Source of the DNA: Steinernema hermaphroditum
Taxonomy: Eukaryota; Nematoda; Chromadorea; Rhabditida; Steinernematidae
Assembly: GCA_030435675.1 (NCBI GenBank)
Contig: CM059625.1
Coordinates: 18,166,001 to 18,230,000 of the forward strand
Length of the DNA stretch: 64,000 bases
Direction of reading: 5' to 3'
Of the stretch, positions 1 to 9,453 are shown one piece after another (position 1 is the stretch's first letter; the number at the start of each line of letters is the position of its first letter). Both the position numbers and the translations under genes were made by a program. The notes beneath the pieces were generated by a model. That model did no database searches. It was not told the DNA's origin and was given only the letters and a program-made list of their open reading frames with translations.

Positions 1-2048
1 TTCGACACCCATGCCAGCCATTCTTCTTTGGTTTGATGTCCTGAGGTAAATAGCAAAAGAGAGGGGACCGTGAAAGAACGAAAAAACGCTTCGCCACAAA
101 AGTGAAATCTGGGTTACCAGTTCCGATTCGTGCAAAGGGTTTTTTAGTCTACATTTGATGCAAAACACGAAACGGTGTTGTTAAACACTAGGAAACATAA
201 TAATGTACAGTTTCGGTGAAAAGAAGGAAAATCGAAAAATAGAAGATTCCCTGTGGGAATCGAACCCTAGACCGCAGACTGACGTCCCAGAGCACCCTTG
301 ACCACACGAGCACAACGCGACATTGCAATTCGGTTCTACTAGTATTGAGTGTCGTGAATTTTGGTAACTTCAGGGCCTTGTTTAGGGTGGATAGCTTCAT
401 TTTTGGCACGCGAGTTTATGTGTGCTTGACTTCTCAGATACACCCCTGTGCCAAATATCAGCTCGATCTGCGCGTATCACTTGGGAACAGTCCCTTGTGA
501 GTGGAATAACATGTAATTTTGCTCCACTTGTGAAATGCAAAAATATTTAGGGGTTGAGGAACTTTCATCAGAGGCTCAGGCTCAATTTGATCGGTAGAGT
601 CGTCATCAATGGACGTAGCGATATTCGGCAGGGCCCCATCAATCACAAAATCTATGGAGCAGTTATTCTTGTGTGGATACACCTTCTGCAGTGTTTTCGA
701 AGTGATGCGAAATAAGGCCTATGGTCCAAATAATTTGCAAGCAGACAGACACGGTGGAAGTGCAAAACCGATTTCATTGCAACGGTTCGAATTATTCATT
801 GCTCCCCCTCCCCAGAAGGGCGAGCAAATGCACACTGAATTTGGTTGCACGAAGCACATTTCAAGTCTATTAACGTACAGCTACAGTAAACGAATCTTTG
901 TTTACTGTTCAACGGCGACAATAGTAATAGCGACAACTGAATTTACAAGTTGTGTAATACTCGTGGCAATAGCAAGCGACGGGAGTTAACAGAGTTAAAA
1001 TTAAAGCTATATCTAAAGCGATGCAGCCTTATGTTGTTTAGTACCTGATTTAACGGTATCCGCCATGCAAGATATCTTAGAATGCACAAATAACAAGAGT
1101 ATATCAGTCTCCATAAGGTCTTCGTCTGATTCATGTGTTTGTTGACGCATGTGAGAACTGCGCAGTAGATCGCTTATATCCGAAAGTGTACAATCGACAA
1201 AGCGGGATAACGGGATCCTCTACACAGTGCGTGCTGCGGCAGTAGGAACCAAAGAGCAAACTTTAATACTTACTGCTTTGATTTCAAATATGGTTATTGT
1301 CACGTTCTATTGTGAAAAACGAGCAAAAGCGGGGAAGAGCGGATAGCCCTTTTCGGCTCACTGCGTGGAACTAGTGATTGCTTTGAGTTTGTGGAGTTAG
1401 GTTTCGCTTTGCTATCTTCTGTCTAAGCGCATCGTTACGGACGTTATCCAGTATCCAGTCTGATGTCGTTCAAATTAGTACGTATTCTATTGTAGACTGA
1501 CTCACATAAGAAAACAGAAAGAGAAACAACCACTCACTTCTTAATTCACTTCTTAATTACTTGACGCTGGACTCTCTGTAACTTGTGCTACCAGATTGTG
1601 CTAGATCACATTCAAGGTATTGACGACCATGTGAACCATCGCCTGGGTTAACTTTGATACGCTAGAAAATGAAGTGGACATGATTGAAGAACATCGTGCC
1701 TAATTGAGCAGAAATGGGAGATCTGCAAGAGAACTTTCCGCACAATTTTTTTTCGGCAGCATCACATGTTTTATGATTATTTCGCTACTAGAAGAGCAGC
1801 AACGGCTTATATATCCCATTTGCAGAAAGCACCAAAACCGTGGACATATAAATAGTTTCAGTCGTTTGGACACTTCTTGTTATTGACAAAATCTTCATTC
1901 ATGTTCAATGTTCATTTTAATTGGTTTTGTGTGCATGTTTTCTGATATTCAGACCAGCGAATGTTTCGTGGTGTTACTAGAAGGATCTTTTAAAGTCCAA
2001 TGGTTATGGTAGTACGTAGCTTGCCTACGTTTTGTTACATTCGACAAA
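1..2048. other. Intergenic, no gene recognised
   Basis: The short open frames here have no recognisable motif and overlap on both strands. The only structured item is a tRNA-like B-box segment near 246-325. The right part runs into the target site of the transposon that begins at 2057. Confidence 0.5.
244..325 (-). pseudogene. tRNA-like (B-box) remnant
   Basis: Read on the minus strand, this segment contains an internal-promoter B-box (GGTTCGATTCC) and, about 40 nt upstream, an A-box-like GTGGTCAAGGGTG. The T-stem pairs for only three of five positions and I could not form a 7-bp acceptor stem, so it is not an intact tRNA. A decayed tRNA or the head of a tRNA-derived SINE would both fit. Confidence 0.25.
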
Positions 2049-2056
2049 GAATGCGC

Positions 2057-2220
2057 GGCTCTATTAGCGAACAGTGGCCAAAAGTATTTTTCGAAGGCCA
2101 AAAGTAATTATGAGTGGCCAAAAGTCGGGACAGTGGCCAAAAGTAATTTTCGATGGCCAAAAGTCGGAACAGTGGCCAAAAGTATTTTTTTAAAGCCAAA
2201 ACTATTTTATCACAATTTTT
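2057..2220 (+). repeat. Left iteron arm of element A
   Basis: About 160 bp with six GGCCAAAAGT copies and one degenerate copy, alternating with linkers such as CGGAACAGT and ATTTTTCGA. It is the inverted counterpart of 4035-4202, although unit order and number differ between the arms. Confidence 0.85.
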
Positions 2221-2360
2221 TAAATGTCAATCAACCAGCATATATACTGCATAGAAAAACCAACATCGTCGTCAAAAAAAAATGCACTTTCACTCCGGCG
2301 CTGTAAGAGAGGCGGCATATAAAAGCGGTATCCTGTGTTCTCATTCTCAGACTCATCATC

Positions 2361-2700
2361 ATGTATCCTATGATCTTCTTCCTTCTTGTGGTCGTCGTGT
2401 CCCCCTTCCCCGCCACGGTGGCACTCGCCATGGCGGCATGCGCCATGGTGGCGTCCACGGAGGGCGCATCACGGGTGGAAACAACCACCTGAACCAAAAC
2501 CTCTCCATCCCCGTGGTCGTCCACGTCTACGCCCCACCGCCCGCAACGCCCCGGAGACGCCAGAGAAAGAAGCCCAGCTCCGAATAGGGCTCCGAAGAAA
2601 GCTCTGACGAGCTCGACGAAGAGCTCGACGAAGAGCCTGACGAGGAACCCGAAGAGGAGCCCGAAGAGGAGTTCGAAGAGGAGTCCGAGGAAGATGATTA
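2361..2700 (+). pseudogene. Decayed ORF carried by element A: hydrophobic N-terminus, Gly/His-rich, acidic tail
   Basis: A TATA-like catataaaag (near 2317) precedes the ATG at 2361, which opens with a signal-peptide-like run (MYPMIFFLLVVVVS). A frameshift at about 2400 leads into a frame with HGG-type repeats, a basic patch (RRRQRKK) and an in-frame TAG at about 2586. After that the same frame continues as a Glu/Asp-rich tail of EEPDEEPEEE type. The original stop codon would be a TAA formed at 2698-2700 and the base after the nested element; that element's TA target lies inside it. With two lesions the frame is probably inactive. The protein resembles nothing I can name. Joining the hydrophobic start to the later frame is an inference. 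Confidence 0.4.
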
Positions 2701-3968
2701 TTGGGTTGGTAAGTTGAAAATGCACCATTTTTGATTCGCGTCTATTTTCGCACTGTGTGATCCTTGGATCAGATGGAATAGTGCGTTCGTATGGGCGATT
2801 GGTTGACTTTCCAGTCGGTACGCTCCGATGCCCCACCTGCATGTCCTCCGCTTTCTTTGAATCCTTTTATATTCATGGTCCGCGAAGCACCCCTGGGCAT
2901 CCGAAACACCGAACCTTCGACAACCTCTCCGAGGGACTATTTATTTGAAAGGCGGTATGCTGTCTTAGCTGCGCATACAGCAGGAGCTTAGCTTCCAAGC
3001 GCACACGCTGATCTCTTCTTGCAATGTCACAGTGAGAACAAATTCCAAGAAGATAAAAAATTTGCCCATAAAGCACTTGACCCGAAAGTAGTTAAACTTT
3101 TTGTTGATTTAACAAACTCCAGCTGGGGGTGTACAGACAACATGGACGGCCAGCTAGGGTGCTTCAATGCCATAGTGGCTGATGCTCCGATGCCTTTGGC
3201 TACAAGTGGAAATCGGGAACTCCGATTTCTCACGACTCTCCGAGCCCTTGATCCGCCATCGCAACTCATTGACCCCTGCTTTTATTTGTATTTCTAAGTA
3301 AAAATCTTTTCCTTTATTTTTCGGGACTCTTGAGTTCAAGGGGGTTCTAGCCATATGATCCCCAGAACTACTTGAGGGTATGGATAAGGAAGAGAAGTCA
3401 ACTATTGTGCTGCGGTCAGAACCAGGTTGAAAAGTAATGCTGCACTGTCTTATATGCGATATTATAGAAGCACGGGGCTGAAACGTATTTATAGGATAGA
3501 GCAATCTCTCAGCTATAGTTTGCGACTAACATCTAGAAAAACCTCGTTCTCTTATTCAAGATAAGGCAAGAACTAGTAACTGGTTTTGGGATTTCAGCAG
3601 ATCCAGCAGGAGCATGAATGTTTGATATTTTTGATTGCACACAAAACTGCTGCTCATCTTCAGCTGGGACTCAGGTACTTGTTATGCATGTAGGTCTCCC
3701 ACAGCTCTATCGGGTATCTACTTGTGCGGTACTGTCGGAAACATCAACGAATAAATTGAGCCAAAGTTTGCAATGAGGTCAAAAACGGACAAAATGGAAC
3801 TTTTCGACCCGGAATCTCTCCTGTTCTGCAGTGAAATGGCCAGACTTCTCGCCAGAAAGTGTACAGAGGCTGAGCACTTAAATGGTGAATACACCCATTG
3901 AAATCTGTGCCTTTGCAACAATAAGGATTCATTTTTAAAAATGGTGCATTTTCAACTTACCAACCCAA
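2701..3968. mobile_element. Mariner-like TA element nested in element A (element C)
   Basis: Perfect inverted termini of 32 bp start TTGGGTTGGTAAGTTGAAAA and are flanked by TA on both sides (2699-2700 and 3969-3970). TA duplication and a TTGGGTTGG-type end are typical of the Tc1/mariner superfamily. The 1.27 kb interior has only short overlapping frames with no DDE/DDD transposase motif, so it is non-autonomous. It sits exactly at the TAA stop of the reading frame carried by element A. Identical termini suggest a fairly recent insertion. Confidence 0.8.
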
Positions 3969-4034
3969 TAATATTCTGTTGTTATTTATGTTATTGGTTA
4001 CATGTTATTGATAAAATGCTTTTAGTAACTATTC

Positions 4035-4202
4035 CGACTTTTGGCCATCGAAAAATACTTTTGGCCACTGTTTCGACTTTTGGCCACTCAAAAATACTTT
4101 TGGCCACTGTTCCGACTTTTGGCCATTCAAAAACACTTTTGGCCATTCAAAAATACTTTTGGCCACTGTTCCGACTTTTGGCCACTGTTCGCTAATAGAG
4201 CC
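4035..4202 (-). repeat. Right iteron arm of element A
   Basis: Eight copies of ACTTTTGGCC, the inverse of the left-arm iteron, ending in CGCTAATAGAGCC. The arm was amplified differently from the left one, as expected from unequal exchange between iterons. Confidence 0.85.
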
Positions 4203-4539
4203 GAATGTGCGGAGATTCGTGCAGGAAAATCCAGTCGGGACCATATACTCACAACTTTGCCGTCGCGCGCTTTCAACAAGATCACTTTGCAATGCGAATG
4301 CGAATCGGCCACAAATCGGCCGTTCACTTGCTTTTCTTAATTGAAACCTTTTCGATTGTAGCTGTATTCGATTTGCTATGTTGTTCGTAACTTTAATAGA
4401 TGCTTTGCAATGAGAGCCAAAAGTAAGGTGGCAACTGGTAGCCATGTCATGATGGCGGTAAGCGAAGACGAACGGTGTTCTTGTGCCATGAATGGAAGCG
4501 CAGCATCACGCGTGCGTTATGTCATTCGCAAGCCTTTCT

Positions 4540-4548
4540 CTGTTTCAG
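4540..4548 (+). promoter_or_regulatory. Probable trans-splice acceptor of the U1A/U2B'' gene
   Basis: A pyrimidine-rich run ending tttcag lies 15 nt before the ATG at 4564. No upstream coding exon is visible, so this fits a spliced-leader acceptor. Confidence 0.55.
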
Positions 4549-4563
4549 ATTGCGTAGTCTGCG

Positions 4564-5315
4564 ATGGCCGACATCAAGCCTAACCACACGATTTATATCA
4601 ACAATCTAAACGAAAAGACGAAAAAAGAAGGTATGCTCATCTATGATGTCATTGAAAACCGTTTTTTATTTATTCCAGAGCTAAAGAAGGCCCTCTATGC
4701 CATCTTTTCCCAGTTTGGACCAATTATTGATATTATGTGTTTCACTCACGTCAAGATGCGCGGACAGGCGCACGTTATCTTCAAGGAAATTGGAGCAGCT
4801 ACGACCGCTCTGCGGTCCATGCAAGGATTCCCTTTCTACGACAAACCGATGCGGATTCACTTTGCCAAATCTGATTCAGATGTCATCGCAAAAGCCAAAG
4901 GAACTTATGTCGAACGGTATTGCCTGCGCCGCGAAATTAGTTCGTCGTTTTTTCTAGACCTGCCAGAGAAATTCCCCGTCCTATTGAAAAGAAAAAGAAG
5001 AAGCCTGCCGCGATTGCAGCGGCGCGAAAACCTGCGAATGCTCTTGGTACTGCCGCCGAAGTTCCACGATCTACAGCACCACCTAATAAGATTCTTTTCT
5101 GCACAAATCTTCCTCCAGAGACCACAGAGCAAATGCTTCATCTCTTGTTCTCGCAGTTCCCTGGTCTAAAGGACATCCGACTCGTCCCCAACCGAACAGA
5201 TATCGCTTTCATAGAGTTCGAGGATGAAAACTCTTCGACTACGGCGAAACAGAGTCTGCATAACTTCAAAATTACTCCAAGTCAGCAGATGCAAGTCGAC
5301 TACGCCAACAAATAA
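4564..5315 (+). CDS. U1A/U2B''-type spliceosomal RNA-binding protein
   Basis: This protein binds the stem-loop of U1 and/or U2 snRNA in the nucleus as a core snRNP component. Three exons fit: 4564-4630, 4679-4916 and 4958-5315, with introns of about 48 and 41 nt. RRM1 opens with [11 protein letters not shown] (RNP2) and carries the RNP1 core RGQAHVIF and the family's [13 protein letters not shown] block. A Lys/Ala-rich linker ([14 protein letters not shown]) follows, then RRM2 with [10 protein letters not shown] and FIEFEDE, ending VDYANK. Length and architecture match SNF/U1A/U2B'' proteins (about 220 residues). C. elegans has two such genes (rnp-2 and rnp-3); I cannot tell which is the orthologue. 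A probable trans-splice acceptor lies just upstream. Confidence 0.93.
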
Positions 5316-6686
5316 TAGCGGCTTTATGCTGAGTTGTTAATATTGTGTGTCTCTGTTGTGCTAGAACTACTATCAGTGTTGTTCTGGTTAGTGATCTGCT
5401 GTTTATGCTTGTTATGTTGGTGATGTGGATAACGTTGTGGATCACGGACAATGTTGAATGAAAACGAGTTTCGTCAGTATCCAGCGCTGCGTACTAGTAT
5501 TATTAGGTTGGTCAATAACTTCTCGGGATTTATCTCATTAAAAAACAAAAAAAAAACAAAAACAAACTTGAAACAAACTTACACGACAACTATAGCACGG
5601 CGTCAATATATCCACCGTTGTTGTACTTGCGGTCAACGTACCAGAGGTCATCCATTTTTTTTTCTGGAGAAGTTGATAGATCTGAAGTCGGAAAATTCGT
5701 TGTGCACGGTTTCCAGTTATTCGTTGTTTTCGAATAAAGCAAATTCCCCTCATATGTTTTGACAGCCGGTTGATGATACTCCTATTGTACGACGTCTCGA
5801 TAATGCGATGTATGTTGAAGAGCCTCCATGTTCGCCCTTGACGACAATTTTTGCAATATGGGAACTTCCAGCGAAATTTGTACGTCGGTGCTCATTTTCT
5901 TGCAGAAACATGACTTGGCATTCATGCTTCGATCTTTTCCTCTAGATTGCGTGGTTTCCATGGTGCAGCTAGTCGATATACAAGTTTCGTTCGACCGTCC
6001 CTATGACAATGATTCTGGTAGTTGTGCACCACTTCGACCGTGAATCACTTATCATCCTAAAGCAGAATTCGGCCAATTATTCGACGTGCGGTGGCGTCCT
6101 GCAACACTCGGCATTTTTGAAGCCTTGTCTTCTTCATTTGCGTCCTTAAGAGCTTTCGTTTCGTTTTCCTGCACATATGCTTCTTAAAGTCTTACTTTGG
6201 GGGCGTTATGAGAAAACATTGAGGAAATAAATGGTGTTTACGATTACGACATTCGCTATTTTTCATAGCACCAGTATTATAACTCTTTATTGCAATACTG
6301 GAAATAGAATATGAATACAGCATCAACGAAGACTAAGGATAAGAAACTAAAGTGACTGCATGAAAGAGAGTATGCCAAACTATCCGTCCGGCACTGACAA
6401 TTTCACGGAGGCGGCGGTGCTATCACAATCGCAGTGGAACGCAATAGAACGACTACACTGGACAAAAGTAAAAGAAAGGAGCGTGTGCAAAATTTAGTAT
6501 TAAATGGAGTATTATGCGTTTTTAAACCCGCTCGTTCATATTGCATGTTAACTGTTGACGAAAATAGGGAATACTAAGAAGAGTGAAACTTATTTTATGA
6601 TGGGACAGTACTCTGTAGTATGCAAAGATACTGCCTGATAACCGGAAGAGTACTGTACATGTACAAGCAGGTGACTACTGGGCCGC
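5316..6686. other. Intergenic with a possible solo mariner-type end
   Basis: At 5501 a TA is followed by TTAGGTTGGTCAATAACTTC, which looks like a mariner terminal repeat, but no inverted partner is visible downstream. No protein motif was recognised in the rest. It lies between the 3' ends of a plus-strand and a minus-strand gene, so it should hold both 3' UTRs. Confidence 0.35.
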
Positions 6687-9453
6687 TCATTGGTTGAGCA
6701 GTTCACGTTCTTTGTTACCTACCATATCCTGCGTCTTGGCAACATGATACTTGTAGCCATTGCTCGTTTTTGTTGTGACGTTTCCATCCTGCTTAGACTT
6801 TCCGCAACACCATCCCTTCTTGAAGATAAATGCCAGAATGACTATGACGAGCGTGGCTCCGATGGTAACGAAGAACACCATACGTGCAAGTTCTTTTTCG
6901 GGACTGTATATGTAGTGGTCGAAGATGTTTGTGGCAGTTGTCTAAATGACAGCATTAACGGCGAATCCGTATGCTACTAAGTTTATGAAACGTATGCGTT
7001 CTTTTGTTGTTTGCATATCGCTTTTAGTTGTGCAACAGTTTGGCATTCATGCGACCGAATTTTCAAAAACAGAACTACTTACGGTGATATTGCTGCTATA
7101 ATCGTCTTCTCCAATACCGGTTATAATCTCGTCAACAATGACATTCTCGCTTTCGCTCTTTTGTTCTTCGACAACAACTTCGGTAGCTGAATATCGTATG
7201 GTAAATGTGATGTGATTTTGTGATTTACTTGTCTCAACAGTGACTGATTGGTCATGGCTATCGTCGCTAAGAGTACTGTTCTTCTCAAGATGATCGAATT
7301 CCTCGCTTCCTTCACCATCTTCCTTGACGAGGTCGATATTTGACGATACATCTTCATCATTAATGTCAAAGTTCTTTTCGTTCTGCTTCGCTAATTGATC
7401 AGCATCGGTACTGTCTGTTATCGTTTCACCATTTTCCTCGTGTTCCTCATCCGCGTTGGCAATCACATTGTTGTTTTCTTCTGAATCATCCTGCTCATCG
7501 TGGGGACGATCATTGTTAGAAGCAGGCTCTTCGTTTGCCGAACTATCATCGTCTTCATTATTGCCTTCGTCGTCATCGTCAAGCTCAGTGGTCGTTGTTG
7601 TTGTTTCAGTAGATTTGTCCATAGCAACGAGAACGTCCTTGATATCCTGTGTCTTACTTACGATCGGCATTTTCGCGATTTCATCGTCTACAGCATCGTT
7701 CACGTTCTCGTTAAGAGACTCTAAAAATACCGATTGCAAGTGTGTTTACCGATTTATGTTTTCATGTTTCAGTGAAATTAGGTGTGGTATCGAGATAGAC
7801 GAATGTCTGTGTGCACGTCATTACCGCATTGTACTTAATTTTTGCGTAACATCTTCTACCACTTTACAAGCCCAACGTAAGCTGTTCAATAAAAGAGCCG
7901 TAAAAGCTGAATGTACTATGTTTCTCATTGCAAAGTCAGTTGTTATAACACGTCAATTTGAAACGGGTGCTCTTTTCCTCTCTTTCCACCTTTCCAAAGG
8001 GAAAATATTGTCTGGCTACAAAGCAAAGAAAAAGATATTAAACGATTGCTTACCGTGCACGATATGGGTTAATCCAACCTGCATTTCGTCGGAAGGAAGC
8101 TCAGTGATCACATCAACAAATGGGCTCTCGCCTGAGTTGAACTGAAGCTGTCGCGGGCGTGTGACGTTGACCGTAACCCAGAACTTCACACTTTTGGCAT
8201 CGTAAAATACGTCGCGTTCGAACTCAATTTGCGGTCTGTCATCATAGTCGAACATTTGAGCATCGGCAGGTTCATCGCTAAGTGAATCGTCATTCGTCAT
8301 ATCGAGAGCTATGACGCCGTGACAATGATGTTCCGAGGTCGCTCCGTCGATAGTACGGATTGTGCCGTCACAACGTTCCGGAGACTACATGTATTTTTGT
8401 ATGAGCTTTGTGCACGCGCTCCGATCATACCTCAGTGACAAATTCGTAATGGAGAGTTAGGTTTGATAAGTCGAATTCGCGCCAGTATGGTTCTTGCCAG
8501 AACGCTTCGACGTCAACGTTGATGTATTCACCGCTGCCTGTTGAAACGGGCTTCGGTGGGGTTTGCAAAGCTGAAATACAGTAAAGTTATCAACAAACAT
8601 TGGGCGGTATTTTAAAAAAGTGTTGCTCTGTATATTGCATATTGTCGAACAGTTCTGAGATATTGCTTAGCTATTTAGTTAAGTATTAATTTTGTGGCAC
8701 TTATTAAGCCCTTTCTTAAAAACTTCCTCGTCTAGTTGTAACCATTGCGATCAGTTCTGTTCCAGCTGAAGCTCTACGAGATGATAAGAACACGTTGTGC
8801 AAAACAAAATGCAAAACAGTGAGCTACTTAAAACGTTTATGACAGTTGCGGATGATAAATTCTTGACCGATGATCTTTTAGTGGTCACTCGTTTATTCAT
8901 ATTTTATATTTTATGAACATTGTTCGCTTTCTGAATCTCAGCAGTATACAAAATTCATATGTTCTGAAAAGGAAGGAAACATGTTCTACGAAATACTTAT
9001 CGTAATTTAACATTTTAATTATTGAGCCACGTGGGTGCACTTACAGTTCAAATAACAAACGTTGTGAGTCACAAGAGTTCCGCTGTCCGATATGTGTCGA
9101 TGCGCCGGTTTCACAATACAAGAATCGGGAACGAAATGGGAACATGTGCAGGTGCTGCTTTGACGTCTAGCGCGAAGAAAGTGTTGATCTCGCAGCTGCA
9201 TGCAAACACTAGAATGTTTCATTATTCACAATGTACAAGTTATTATTAGGAATGGAAAACCGTTCAAGAATGCTTGCCTGTAGCCTGTAGTCGTGCATTG
9301 CTCACATGTTTTGCACTCTTCCGTTGCGCCGTTTTCATCGATGAGCAGACTATGCTTGCCGCCTTCGAACGCAGAACGAGGACACTGGAGGTCCACGCAG
9401 TGGCGTTGAATGCCGTCTTGATGCAATGTGAAGAATGCACTGAAGAGGGTCAT
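6687..9453 (-). CDS. Unrecognised type I membrane glycoprotein with acidic stalk
   Basis: Six exons can be joined in frame on the minus strand: 9453-9278, 9208-9045, 8570-8431, 8384-8054, 7720-7083 and 6941-6687, giving about 567 residues. The N-terminus (start uncertain; a hydrophobic MTLFSAFF run) leads into a Cys-rich region with CVDLQC, CKTCEQC and STCTCSHF. Next comes a central domain with CDGT...HHCHG and N-glycosylation sites (NLT, NVT), then a roughly 200-residue Asp/Glu/Asn-rich stalk. It ends with one transmembrane helix (VFFVTIGATLVIVILAFIF) and a short cytoplasmic tail ending RELLNQ. The first intron starts GC instead of GT. I do not recognise the family. The cysteines and acidic stalk suggest a cell-surface protein. 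The 5' end may lie further upstream. Confidence 0.7.

Larger units (their letters stand above)
2057..4202. mobile_element. Iteron-type inverted-repeat transposon (element A)
   Basis: The element begins GGCTCTATTAGCGAACAGTG and ends with its reverse complement. It is flanked by 8-bp duplications, gaatgcgc at 2049-2056 and gaatgtgc at 4203-4210 (one mismatch). Each arm is an array of GGCCAAAAGT-type iterons: about six plus one degenerate in the left arm (2057-2220) and eight in the right (about 4035-4202), spaced by AT-rich linkers. Between the arms lie a decayed reading frame (about 2361-2700) and a nested TA element (2701-3968). No transposase is recognisable, so it is probably non-autonomous. 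The 8-bp duplication suggests a hAT or MULE-type transposase acting in trans. Its 11-bp terminus is shared with the element at 24012-25056. Confidence 0.85.

Noticed and set aside
2231..2842. 203-codon minus-strand frame with a hydrophobic Leu/Phe run
   Set aside because: It is the antisense of the Glu-rich and Gly/His-rich plus-strand coding of element A; gag and gaa repeats on one strand give Leu/Phe on the other.
7456..8145. 229-codon plus-strand frame rich in Ser and Val
   Set aside because: Antisense shadow of the acidic stalk of the minus-strand membrane protein.
6687..9453. Possible EFF-1/AFF-1-type fusogen
   Set aside because: Cys-rich ectodomain plus one membrane helix is a loose resemblance only; the Cys pattern and the acidic stalk do not fit what I recall of that family.
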